This document shows, one piece after another, positions 12,671-23,900 of a stretch of 64,000 bases of DNA (positions are counted from its first letter, which is position 1; each line of letters starts with the position of its first letter). Where the stretch lies: assembly GCF_034190915.1 (NCBI RefSeq), contig NW_026947485.1, forward strand, positions 50,575,019-50,639,018, in the 5' to 3' direction. The DNA comes from Cavia porcellus (taxonomy: Eukaryota; Chordata; Mammalia; Rodentia; Caviidae). The position numbers and the translations under genes are program-made. A model generated the notes under the pieces. It was not told the DNA's origin and did not search any database. It worked only from the letters and a program-made list of their open reading frames with translations.

Positions 12671-13800
12671 GTCATCAATCCATTTCTCCTATCCACACTA
12701 AACACTGCGACTTGCTAATCATATGACTCAATGAATTGATTAATTCATGGTAAGATATAGGTCCAACATAAAAAATCCCTTTTTACAGTGCAATAAATCA
12801 ACAAAACAAGATAATAAATTAAGGAATATCACTTTGAAATTATTCATAAAGTTTAAGAAATTCCAGAGAAATTATGAAAGTAGGCAACAGAGTAAAAATA
12901 GTTAAGCAGTAAAGTTAAGAAACAGATATAAAAGCTTATTCATTTGGAATGGAGTTCTTACTGCTGCTGTCATACATTTCTCCTCAAAATTGAAGGAAAA
13001 CAAAACAACTGAGAACATAAACATGATAAAAGAGAACAGATCTATTTAAATCCGTCTAGAAGCTAACTCAAGAAAAAGCTGATCTGATCGAGTCAGACAA
13101 TGAGAATTATAGAAGAAACTCAGGATTACAGCAGCAGTAACAGTAGGGTACAACTAAATATGTACAGTATATTGAGTACTCAGACATGCTGGCACATGAG
13201 GTATTATAAATAAGGTAATTAGTGTTAAGATCACGGAAATGTTAAACAATCCACAACGATCTTGTGCTAAAATGTGATAAGGGCACTATCAACTTTATTG
13301 CAGGTTACCATAGAAAGACTGGCTGTGATTAGCAGAAAGCCCCCATAGGACTTGACCAATGAGACCTAGAAACCTGCCCGCAAGTCACTGACTAAATGTC
13401 TCACCAAAGCCGTTGTTTAAAGGCCTCAACTACAGACACTGCCAAGAAGGGAAGGTGGGAAAGAAGTCTTCAGTGCCAGGAGCTGAATTAATGGTTCAGC
13501 TGTAACTCTTACTGAGGGCAGGTAAGTGAGAGCCTTCCAGAATGGGCATGGAATTGCTATCCTATATTCACATAATCATATCCTTAGTCCTACTCACTAG
13601 CCAAATATATTTTAAGAAGCCCAGATATGAATTACTTTGTGATTAGCATTGAAAAAGGAAGTAGGAATGATAGAATGATGAATATTTGCTATTCAAAAAT
13701 AGTACTGTGAATCCTTTGATATTCCCAACACTTCACCCCTCCATAACAGTTATTCTCACGGTAAAGCTAAAAATACTCATTTTTAAGAATGGTAGTTTCC

Positions 13801-13893
13801 AAGACCAGGGATTTAGCCCAGTGGCTCAAGTGCTTGCTGGTAAATGCAAGGTTGTAAATTCAATTCCTGGTAGCAAAAAATAAAATAAAATAA
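13801..13893 (+). mobile_element. ID-type SINE
   Basis: CAGGGATTTAGCCCAGTGGC start, diverged B box (AATTCAATTCC) and a (AAAAT)n tail. Imperfect flanking duplication of the type AAGAATNNTAGT. Confidence 0.85.
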
Positions 13894-13899
13894 AGAATC

Positions 13900-15940
13900 A
13901 TAGTGCCTTTAACTATAATTTAAAAGCTCTGCAAAATTGTTACATTATTTTCTTTAGGCAATAAAAAATCAGTCAGTATAAAACCCAAACATTAATAAGT
14001 ATATTTTTATAGCCCAGCTAATTAATACCCCATATATTTGCTCAAGCTTAATATTATACTGTCATTTATTCTGTAATTCCCTTCTAAAACAGAATTTGTT
14101 TAAATAATTTGAGAAAAGTGATTAATTTTTTAAAATTACACTTTCAGAATTTTACTAAATGATCATACAACTTTCAGTTTAGAAAAAAGACTCAAGAAAT
14201 GGGTTTCTAATGTTTAAAAACTTATAACTTAATTTAATCGTGCTTCATCTCTCAAAAGTAATGGTATAATTAAAAACATTTTTAAAAATTACAAAACCTT
14301 TATTTATAAGAAATACATTTCTTCTACATACACAAGTTAAGAAAAAATAAATACTCTCTAAACCACAGGGTCAACTCTAAGCCTGAGAAAAGTGTAATTT
14401 GTTTAATTTTGCTTTAAAGATGCCAATTACAGATGATAATTCTATACACACACGCCACACATATACCCCAACACAGATCATACCAGTTTGTGGTACTTCA
14501 TAAATCTAAACATCTGTCACATTAAAAAAAATCAACTGAATTAGGTGGCTGCAATAAATTACAAAACAACCCAAAGGCATTAGTTTATTAATTCTATTAG
14601 GAATGCTAAATAAACAGGATCTATCAGATAAGTGAAAAAAAACAATATGGAAGGTGTGTAAATTTCATTAGTTTAGTTCAAGCCAAGCAGACTAGAAATT
14701 GAAAAGGCTTAACAGAGTGAACGGCAAGCATTTTACTAGTATCTATTGTTAATAAAATAACATCTCAGAATGGTATTATAACTGACTTCAAAACAAAAGA
14801 GTCTAAATCCCCCATAAATTTAGGGTCAAGTTGGTTACGTGTAAAAGCTGTTACTTTTTTAAAAATTTTATGCCTCAATGCATTTAGTTTGTGTTGTTTT
14901 AAATTGTTAAGCTTTTTCATAGTAAAACAAACAGACTTGCTCACTTGCCTAAGAGATTCCTTTAAAGTCCTTTAACTCTCTAAATGTTTACTAAAACTCC
15001 TGAAAAACTGATTGACACTTCTCCCAGATCTTTTATTAGATCTGGAGATCGACTTGGGAGCCAAAGTTAGAGTTCTCCACAGAATTATGAGCAACTGGTA
15101 CCCTTAACTGTTTCCTAAAATTCAGCAGGGTAAAAAAGTACTCTTACAGATAAACATCACTTTATTTTGCTAAGAGTAATGGCAATTAAACAATGATTCT
15201 TCTGGCTATGGCCACAGCTAACAAAATACTGCTAGAGCTAACTGAACCTGTTAGTTTATTTTAACAAAGTAGGTAATGCACAAATGCCTGTTGTTTTTAA
15301 ATGATGGGTAGGAGTAACACATGATCAAATGCCCTGCTCAACTGTAACATCAAGAAACATCATTACATATTTTCTCTTTTCTGGAAGACTCAAAACTTTG
15401 TAACAGTATCTTCACAATGGCATATTAAATATACACTATGCAGGGAGATTTTATTTCATGTTTACAACAAACATTATTTAATAGTGTGGTTCCAAACACT
15501 CAATAACCTGTTATCCTGATTGGTGTAATTTTAGAAAAAGCATACAGGAAAAAAGATCACATTATGTATTTTCACCCGTCATTTCACAGAGAGAGCCAAG
15601 CCTGTAAAATATGAGTTTCAGGCAAAAGAGTCTATTATGATGCCTTAGGTTGAAACAGTATTTTACAGCCTAAAAAACACTTTCCTTCTCATTTTACCAT
15701 TTCATATGAAGCAGTATTTCTAGGTAAGGGACTCTCCTTCACCAAGCTGGTAAGTAACTAACTCACAAACAAAAACATTCAGAGAATGGCCATGGATGTG
15801 TCTTTAACAGATTAAAAAACATAAACACCTGTAAATTACATTCCTCCAGTTGCACACTTTCTGTCAGCCCCATTCTAGTCCTGCACCTGATCACTGAACC
15901 ATTCCCACCCATCCTTCCAGTCATGTTTTCATTTGTTTGT
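13900..15940. other. Two kilobases of unique, repeat-free intron sequence
   Basis: AT-rich sequence with no SINE, LINE or LTR that I can recognise and no exon. In a window otherwise crowded with repeats this is one of the longest clean stretches in the ST7 intron. Whether it is conserved cannot be judged from one sequence. Confidence 0.45.
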
Positions 15941-15944
15941 TTAT

Positions 15945-16100
15945 TTGTTTTGTTTTTTTGTCTTTTTTGAGACAGGGTCTCATAAAGCTCAGATTGGCCT
16001 TGAGCTCACTTTAGCCCAAACTAGTCTGGAACTCACAACAATCTCCTAACTCAGCCTCCTCAGGGCCTGGATTATAGGTGTGTGCCACCACACCTATGTT
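15945..16100 (-). mobile_element. B1 SINE (first of a pair)
   Basis: Poly-T then TTTTGAGACAGGGTCTCATA ... TGTGTGCCACCACACCTATG, a B1 read on the minus strand. It directly abuts a second B1 in the same orientation. Confidence 0.9.
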
Positions 16101-16250
16101 TTTGTTTTTTTGAAACAGGGTTTCACTCTGTAATTCAGGCCAGCCTTGAACTATGTAGCCCAGGGTGGCCTGGAACTGTTCCAATCCTCCTGCTTCAGTC
16201 TCCAGAGTGCTGGGATTACAGGTCTGCACTACACACCCAGCTGCTCCACA
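16101..16250 (-). mobile_element. B1 SINE (second of a pair)
   Basis: TTTTTGAAACAGGGTTTCAC ... GTGCTGGGATTACAGGTCTG, a further minus-strand B1. The second probably inserted into the A-rich end of the first. Confidence 0.9.
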
Positions 16251-18540
16251 ATCAAGATTATACTGCACTATCTCTCCTTCTCCTTTATGTTTCCTATGTC
16301 TCCATTAATACTTCCTCTGGCAATCTCCTCTGAATATGCAGGAATACACTTTTTCCTGCCTGTCTTTGAACTTTTGCCAGTCACCTCAGGTGAATCCTCT
16401 AAAATTCAGTTGTGAGACAAATAATAAGCCCTATCTTTAGTGCTAAACAGTAACTCTGAAAAAGGAAAACTTTTAGAGATGATGTAAAATAAGAAAAGGA
16501 CCACAAGTAATCTTGGGAAAACTTAAAGATATCCAATCTAAGTCATAAATCCATCTTTTCAAGTATCGCCACTGAACAATGAACATACATAATGAAAATA
16601 CAAACAAGAAGTCACAGTCCTTGCTCTCAAGATCTTCTGAGGATAGTAAAGAAACAGTCCCTTTCAAAAGTATTATGAAAGACTCCATTAAGTTTTCATC
16701 CTCAATCATAAATTAATTTTCCATTAATATGCACTTTTAAATGTATCTGCATATACTGTTAGAGCAAATAACTATTTTGTTTTGATTTGAACAATCTTTA
16801 TCCCACATGTATAAAAATGATACTAGTTATTTTAAGGGCTACAAACAGACTTTTGGGAACAATTCTGAACAATATTAAATCAATGATACAGCAGGTACCA
16901 CAATGCCTGATTCATATAAGAATTCAATAAAAGTTACTAATTTTTCATTCCTTCCTAGTTCTGATCAAATGATTTACATTCAAATTTAATTTTAAGATGT
17001 GATGACTCCTATGCTAGACCCTTAATCACTCACAGGATGCAAAGCAATCTGGAGGCATTAACATGAGAACATATTCAAGGATGCTAATTATTCAACAAAC
17101 AAAATAAATCCAAAGACTTGGAGGCACATAACTGATAAGAGATTGTGCACTCAAATAATAGTCGACAGAAATAATACAGGTTCAATTTTATAAACACTTG
17201 CCTTGCCAAATGATTGAATAAACTAATAGATGAATAAACCAATGAATGAACAAGTTTATTCAATGAAGTGAACAAGTACAACTAGGTTTAAAATACGTGA
17301 CTGCGGATATTATTTATGTGCTATCTTCAGTGCTCAAAGCTAAATTTTATCTCATATAGACATAAGGATAAACAAACCTGTGAAATAAGTTGTTGTTGTC
17401 ATCTTATAAGTGGAAAGTCTTACGAAGTAATTTCTCCAACACTTAGAAAACTAGAATTCGAATTCAAATCTTCCAGTTTTATGTATACTGTTCCTTTCAT
17501 TTCATCACAGCTGGTACCTGTTTTTTCTTAATAAGGATACAATATTTTGTGGAAAAAGAAATACTCCAGAAAAAATTATATAAAATGAATTGTTACAATG
17601 CTTAAACTATTATCTCCTTGGCCTCTCATATAATTTTAGAGATTATTCCTAAAGCTAGAGGCAAGAACAGGCTAATCCATGAAATTAGAATGATATTGGG
17701 AGATGCTGAAGTATTTCTAATCACTTCACATTATATTTATGTACATGAAGTTTCATAATGCCTGTTAATGTTCTGAAAAATTTCCCAACCAAATCTTTCT
17801 TTTACTCTATCTTCCACACAGATAACAATTCCTTCCTTGTTGGTAGAACCCTATGCTAAATCTTACAGATAGTATGAAGTACTTAATTCTATAAATGTTG
17901 GTTTGCCATAGCAAGTTATGTTACCCAAGTTATGTTGGCTCCCAAAGTTACTAACTTTTAACTTTTAATATTCTTTATATTAAATTTACAATATGGACCA
18001 GAAAAAGAGCCTTTCTTAAATCCTGCCCCTAATGAATGAATCAAAAAGTATCACTTAAATTGTTCATTGCTGAAATACCTCCAAGAGTAAGAGCAACTTA
18101 GCAAACTAAGGAATCTGGGATATACCTTAAACTCAAAATTAAAGTTAATTGGAAAAATTGTCCTTTTAGGTGTTCATAAGCTGAACCACCATGAATTAGA
18201 TAAATAACACCAATCAAACAATTCAACTTTTAGCAATGGCCTCTGACCTCAATGTAAAGCATAGCAATGGCCTCTGACCTCAATGTAAAGCTGAAAACAG
18301 GACACATACCTAGTAACGCGGTCAATTTATTCATCTAGTGAATAAGAACCTATTATGTACAAAGAATTAAGCTAGAGGACAATCAACTAGTGATAAAGAA
18401 GTGATAAAACACACATAGAGAGAGATGTGCATGCAAACATATGTAAGGTATAAACTGCCAACGTGTCTCTCAAACAACACTGTGCAAGCTAGAGGAAAAA
18501 AATAATCTCCAGTTGAAAGGCTCAGAAGGCATCATCCAAG
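16251..18540. other. Unique AT-rich intron sequence
   Basis: No exon, RNA gene or repeat recognised, apart from the exact short tandem duplication at 18,231-18,291. Confidence 0.45.
18231..18291. repeat. Exact 31-bp tandem duplication
   Basis: TAGCAATGGCCTCTGACCTC plus the next 10 bases occur twice without mismatch, at 18,231 and 18,262, period 31. Perfect identity in AT-rich non-coding DNA points to a recent slippage event or an assembly artefact. Confidence 0.95.
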
Positions 18541-18547
18541 CTGGTAC

Positions 18548-18912
18548 TTTTTTCATTTCTTAGATAAAATATCTGATATCCAAAGTTAAAGGAGGAAAGG
18601 TTTATTTAGTTACAGTTTGTAGAGACTGCAGTCTATAATCAGCTGGTTCCAAAGCAGAATGGGTTGGCAGACAGGCATTGCAGAAAAAAAAAAGTTCATG
18701 GCAGGCAGAAGGTAGCAAAGCAAGAGATCTTAGCAGCTTTTTTGTGGTTCTTTTATATTCTAACTAGGCTATCAGGATTAGAGTAGTGCCAAACTAGTAA
18801 ATGGACTGATTTAGTAATCACCTATGCTTAATCTTAGCACCCTTAACCTCTAAAAAAGCCCCACCTATGACCACATGAGGCTTTCGGGGAGATCTAGACA
18901 CAAGCCCTAACA
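18548..18912 (-). mobile_element. MaLR-type solo LTR
   Basis: On the minus strand it starts TGTTAGGGCTTGTGTCTAG and ends with AAATAAACCTTTCCTCC then ATCAGATATTTTATCTAAG. It has the same layout as the plus-strand copy at 34,764, including the AATAAA poly(A) signal. GGTA flanks both sides (18,543 and 18,913). Confidence 0.75.
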
Positions 18913-18969
18913 GGTATGATTTTTAGTGAGAGGAAAACATTTTGGACAATATGCAAAACAGGGCAAAAG

Positions 18970-19006
18970 TCATATATATATAGTTTATATTTATATATAT
19001 AAGCTG
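18970..19006. repeat. (TA)n-rich microsatellite
   Basis: Two short TATATATA runs separated by GTTTATATT. Confidence 0.8.
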
Positions 19007-19577
19007 CAAGTAGGCCAGAGAATATACCATGGGTGTTAAACTTATAGCAACCAGAACTGAGGTGTAGCTAATATGATTTCAACAGTTTAAAAGTTTTGTA
19101 TCTGTATTTATCATCTTAACACAAAAATGTTTTATAACATAAACAACTTTAAGCCTAGGTCAGCCTATTATATACATTACCTTTCTAAAAGGAATGAAGT
19201 AGAAATTCAAGATCTCTGAAAACTTGCATTTTAGGAAATAAAACTGGAAAATCCCTTAAGCTGCTTAGTACAAAAATTGCAAAGCTGCATATTTTAAGAA
19301 AAGGTGTGTCATGTAGGGTATTTCAAATGCAACATCTAAAACCTCGACACAGAGTAGATGAGAAAGTGCCATTAGCATCACAACATAAGGAAAATTACCA
19401 CACTGTTTTTAAGAGAAAGCTGCCTCTTGTACTTTGAATAATACCATGTATTACTGTTTTAATTAACAAATAATTTTCTGCTTTTCTGGAAAAGCATTAT
19501 TTTATGATATTCATTTGAACACCGACAAGTAGTATAACTTGGAGTACTTTTACAGCTTGGTAAAAATTTGTTCTAAT

Positions 19578-20370
19578 GAGTCTGGGAACCAGCACCATGC
19601 ATGGGCACTGCCAGACTGGAACAGCCTTGACCCCAGCCTCTCTCCCTGAGTCAAAATCATTCACAGACCCGGGGTAGACAGAAGAAGGTCACACCAGGAA
19701 GCAAGCCCAGCCTGGGAATCAGCACAGCACACAGGCTACTGCCAGACTAGAACAGCCAGACCCCAGCCCCTTCAGGTGTGTGGGCTGGCAAACAATAAGT
19801 ACCAGCACACAGATAAGTACAGGCTTATCCAGAGAAACACAGGCTGTGATGATAGCTAGGTGCAACGCTATTAGATCAGATGCCTGTGGTGCTTTGTTGT
19901 TTCACTAACATTGCAAGTGGTCTCATCATAGGTTCAGAGGACAGCAGTGAGCAGTGTGGCATCTAGGGGGATCTCCTTCTGAGGGTTGCAGCCATTGTAG
20001 ATTCCCTATGGTCTTGTTTTGGAAGTCCTATATTGGGTTTTGTTTTCTTTGATTTCGTTTATGACAAATCAGATGGCAGGAGAAGCTATTTTAAAGATAG
20101 CAAGATATATTATGGCAGCAGTTTTGCATTTACTACTGGCTTGTTTTGAAGTCCTTTACTGCATTCATTGTTTTGTTCTTACTGTTTCTATTCTATTCTG
20201 TTCTTTTTTATTATGTCCGAAATTATCTGCAGCTATTTTGAAGGCATCAAGAGGCATTGTGATAGGTATTGTTGATTTCATAACGTTTTGAAGTCCTGTA
20301 TCTCTTACACTGGTTTGTTTTGATTGGTTTTATTCTGTTTTATCCTCTTTAAAATAAATTATTCTATTTT
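19578..20370 (+). repeat. Unclassified repeat with two sets of tandem monomers
   Basis: The GC-richer left half has two related units about 129 bp apart; each begins CTGGGAAYCAGCAC, continues CTGCCAGACTRGAACAGCC and ends ACCCCAGCC. The T-rich right half has three units spaced about 126 and 141 bp, each containing GTTTTGGAAGTCCT or GTTTTGAAGTCCT (near 20,018, 20,143 and 20,284). It ends CCTCTTTAAAATAAATTATT. A 90-codon open frame at 20,019-20,291 falls in the T-rich half and is hydrophobic by composition only. Confidence 0.6.
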
Positions 20371-20484
20371 CAATAAATTATAAAATTAATTAACATTCTC
20401 AACTCAAACATCAAAAATGAAAGCTAACTACTGTATACTATTGTTAATGTGTTTATTTTCTCCCCTTTTTAAAAAATCATTCTT

Positions 20485-20579
20485 GTCAGGGATATGGCTC
20501 AGCAGTACAGTGCGTGCCTAGCAAGCACAAGGTAGTGAGTTCAAGTTCCAGTTCCAAAATAAATAAATAAATAAGTTAA
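20485..20579 (+). mobile_element. ID-type SINE
   Basis: GGGATATGGCTCAGCAGTAC start with a (AAAT)n tail. Duplication TTTTTAAAAA(A)TCATTCTT at 20,466-20,484 and 20,580-20,597. Confidence 0.9.
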
Positions 20580-20599
20580 TTTTTAAAAATCATTCTTCA

Positions 20600-22630
20600 T
20601 TATAAGATTTAGTTGTCTCTGTAAAGTCTTCTCTGTGTTCTCTAGCAGAATAAATGTTTTGAGCCGTATCCTACTAACTAGTACTGTTATAGTACAATGA
20701 AAATCAAGCAGAGCAGCCTGTGAGAGTAAAGTAGTAGTATGAAATAAATTACACCTTGAAAAGAACCTTAAAAGTATTTTCACCTGGAAAATCAGACATG
20801 CTCTAAGGGCAAAAAAGGATGGTACGGTTGTTCATTTGAGTCCTTCATTGTTTTACATTAAAATTTCTTGTCATTCATGGTTGTCTGAATCTGACCTGCA
20901 CTTAAACATCGCCATGCCTTTGGGAGACACACTCTTTCACATCCCAAACTTAGAACCACAACTGTCTTCACTCCCCAAGCCTTCCCTGCATTATGAGATG
21001 ATGTGCTTGTTATAAACTCCTTATTTAGCTTGAGTTTCATTACTCACACATTTTTCTCATCATAGCACCTGTCGCAATGCTCTATGCACAGAAAGCATTT
21101 AAGAAATTTACAAAGTAAATCAAGCACATTTATCACAAAAATACCAATAGCGTAATTCCCCCAGGTAATCAAGATATTGAGGAGAACATGTCAAACAGTT
21201 ATCCAAAGTACCTCCTTTACCAGGTTTTACCTCCACTTTAGAGCTGGGTCTATATCACTGAAATCCAGCTTCTGGCTACCCTGTAACTCTGCCTCACTGT
21301 GATAATGTGGGAGATGTGAACCACCTACCACTCTCCTAAAAGCAGCTCTAGACTCCACCTTTCCAGGGTCGTACTTGCACTCACCACAAGAAGGGCAAAC
21401 AGCACAGAATTTAGGAAAACAAAACTAGTCCCATGAGAAACCATTTTAAGGATCCCTGCAAGAATGAATTTTAACCACAGGAGGGCAACTCCTGCCTCAC
21501 CTAGCGGGGGTGATAGCAAGTTCTTTCTCTCAAATTTTCCTCTTGTTCCCAAGGGGAAGGGGGATTGGCAAAGAAAGAGGAAATTAAATTGACAGCAATC
21601 ATTTGGCAGCCTTCCCACTACCATTTCTCACTTTTACTTAGAAGGAAAAAAAAGGCCTCCAATGTGTGCCAGTACTTTTCAAAAAAAAACTGATCTGTTC
21701 TGGGGTGGCTTATTTCCATAATTTCATGTCTCAAGCTGATGCCAAAGTCTGTGCTCTGCTGCATTCGCATAGAAATAGCAGAGAGGTGAGTGTTCTCTGT
21801 GTGCTTCTCCTTTTATATTCCTGTATGACTAAAATCTGCATAAAACCACACTAAAAACAGAAGTTCAACAGCACTGGAAAAAGGGTTTCACATACACACA
21901 ATGTGTATCAATGAGAAACTCACATTTTTAAAACTTCCACAAATAAATTTTCTCGGAGAAACAAAAAACGATGCACTTACCAGTAAATATATGACACATA
22001 ATACTCAAATTCTTAAAAGTTTAGGACACTGGGACTAGAAGGCATCATAAAAGAGATTTGCCTAGAGCAAGGAAGATGATATTGTGACAAGCAGCGGTCC
22101 TAAAAAATGAAAAACCCAAACGCTAGTGTCTCCAGAATGACTCAATTCAAAGGGCTGAGCTGTGCCTTTTCAACTGTGATAGAATTCTGGGGCACGGAAT
22201 CTTATCACCTTTCAGTGTTACTATCCAAGGAATTACTATCAAACAAATGCAACTAAGAACCTGCTCAAGTTGAAACGACAGAAACGGTGAAGTTTGGTAT
22301 CATAAAGCAGGAGTCCTCATAAAATGAATATATTCCCTTAAGTGCTCTAAAAAGGGTTTTCGCAAAGATTCAGGCCATTTCCAGACCTGGAATATGTAAA
22401 TCAAACGACATAACATAAAGATAGAACATTAGGCCCGTAAGAATTTTCCAGAGTACTGAAATTAGTTTTATTTTTTTATTTTAGAATCCACTATTACTTC
22501 CCGACTTCAAAGACTGTAACCCTTCCTTCAAAATATACTTTACTTCTAATCTGTCTCTGGAGTGTTACTGTTGGCCTGCGTTTTGCCAGTGGAAGTTTTT
22601 TTAACGTCTCACTCGCAGGTTTATTAGGAT
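20600..22630. other. Unique intron sequence leading into the CpG island
   Basis: No exon or repeat recognised. The composition changes from AT-rich to GC-rich at about 22,630. Confidence 0.45.
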
Positions 22631-23388
22631 CCTGTCCTAATTACCCTCCGCTCTTGCGACTGCGGAGAGGAGATGCGCGGGGCGCACCGGTTCTGAGGAA
22701 GAGACCCGCAGAGACCATTTAAAACTTCGAGCGGGACCCTCCGCAATTCCGATCTCCTGTCTATCCTCGGTCCCTTCGACACTGCGTTTTGTGACCTGAC
22801 ACGTCATCCATGCTCCTCTGGGGACCTGCGGGTGCCCCTGCCCGTCACTATCCGGAGACCACCTTCGCCGCCACCTGGCCGGGGCTGGGCTCGGGTCGGC
22901 GGCCGGCAGCACCGTGGAGCCCTAGGGCCGCCGCGGTGGGCGGGGAGGGCGGCGCGCGGCCACATTCGGGCGATCGGGCACCCGCGCCGTGGCGCAGAGA
23001 GAGCACTCGGGCTGAGCCCACGCGTTCCGCGCAGACGCTCGAGGGGGCGCCCGCTCCCGAGGACCCCTCGCTCCGGGCGTCCGGACTCCGCGGTGTGCAG
23101 CCGCCGGGCCGGGGAGGGCCGCCAGCGGCCGACCGGGGCCGCGAGGCCGAGAGGGCCGTCCGGGTCGCCCCGTGCGTGCACGCGGCGCCGCTGCTCCTCC
23201 GCGGGCCCGGAAGGCCGCCAGCCGCCACCTGAAGCGCCGCGTCTTCGGCCAGTGGCCGCTGGCGTCCGGAGCGCGGGCCCCGGCGCGTCCCCGAGCGCGC
23301 GCCCCCGCCGGCCGCGGCCCCGCGCGAGTTGCACTAACTTTCCGAGGCGGGGGAGGGGCGAGTGCGGGCGCCGCGGCCCCGGCCTTAC

Positions 23389-23539
23389 CTGTGCTCAAAT
23401 TGTCGTTGATTTTCAAGGGCACCCGCAGGATATAGACCAGAAAGAGCACAATGAAGAACCACACGGTCCAGAGATAAGTCCAAGACCAAACTATGCAGGA
23501 CTTGAGCTGCTCCAGAAAGCCCGTGGCCGCTTCAGCCAT
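23389..23539 (-). CDS. ST7: ST7 (suppressor of tumorigenicity 7), first coding exon
   Basis: The exon encodes the first 50 residues of ST7 and the first base of codon 51 (MAEAATGFLEQLKSCIVWSW at the start, ending PLKINDNLST). I recognise this as the invariant ST7 N-terminus. The ATG at 23,537-23,539 has a strong Kozak context (A at -3, G at +4). The exon ends CAG/GTAAGG, a consensus donor, leaving phase 1. The open frame that continues past 23,389 is intron read-through and should be ignored. Residues about 19-41 are strongly hydrophobic (WSWTYLWTVWFFIVLFLVYIL), a membrane segment. ST7 is a conserved multi-pass membrane protein with TPR-like repeats downstream and a reported tumour-suppressor association; its molecular function is poorly defined. 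The rest of the gene (more than 500 residues) lies beyond the left edge. CAPZA2 lies upstream in the same orientation, matching known synteny. Confidence 0.96.
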
Positions 23540-23616
23540 TTTCCAGCGCTGCTCTCTGCTGCCGCGGCTCTCGCCGTCTGCCTGCCGGGATGATTCACCG
23601 GCCCCGAGGCGCCGCT

Positions 23617-23642
23617 CGCGCCGTCGCCGTCGCCGTCGCCAC
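23617..23642. repeat. GTCGCC hexamer repeat in the ST7 5' UTR/promoter
   Basis: CGCCGTCGCCGTCGCCGTCG is a short in-register GC-rich tandem repeat about 80-100 bp upstream of the ST7 ATG. Confidence 0.8.
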
Positions 23643-23900
23643 GGCCCGGGCGCCCCCGAGCCCGCCAGCCGCCGGGGCGCGGGCGCGGGTGCGGACGCGG
23701 CGGGAAGTCGCGCGGGCCGTAGCGCGCCGGCTGTGCCTTCCCGGCCTTATTGCTAACTCGGGGAGGCCCCTCCGAGTGGCTTTCGTGGAGCGATCACGTG
23801 GCCCCTGCCCCTTCACGTTCTGATGCCATTTATATTTATTATACTAATATTTAGAAAGACAGGCCACGCGGCGCGCCGAGGGAAACTCTTGACGTAATAA

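Larger units (their letters stand above)
1..23388 (-). other. ST7: ST7 intron 1 (5' part; continues beyond the window)
   Basis: On the minus strand the first coding exon of ST7 ends at 23389 and is followed by a consensus donor (CAG/GTAAGG). Everything to the left is therefore intron 1. No second ST7 exon was found: the next residues expected after the split valine codon are not seen behind an acceptor on the minus strand anywhere in this stretch. A very long first intron is normal for this gene. The intron holds the interspersed repeats listed separately and otherwise unique AT-rich DNA. Confidence 0.85.
22635..23900 (-). promoter_or_regulatory. ST7: CpG island promoter of ST7
   Basis: The sequence jumps to very high G+C with dense CpG from about 22,640 to 23,770, the only such block in the window. 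It covers ST7 exon 1 and the start of intron 1, as expected for a broadly expressed gene. Upstream of the ATG on the minus strand are GC boxes, a CACGTG E-box (23,795-23,800) and a CRE-like TGACGTAA (23,890-23,897). No TATA box sits at a convincing distance. The transcription start is not resolved and probably lies between 23,560 and 23,800. Antisense transcription from this island is plausible but not shown by the sequence. Confidence 0.85.

Noticed and set aside
22922..23388. Minus-strand continuation of the ST7 open frame to 205 codons
   Set aside because: A consensus donor follows codon 50 at 23,388, and the read-through is GC-driven low-complexity protein unlike ST7.
22832..23593. 253-codon plus-strand open frame over the CpG island
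   Set aside because: Low-complexity Arg/Pro/Gly/Ala frame produced by GC richness, antisense to the recognised ST7 exon, with no family motif.
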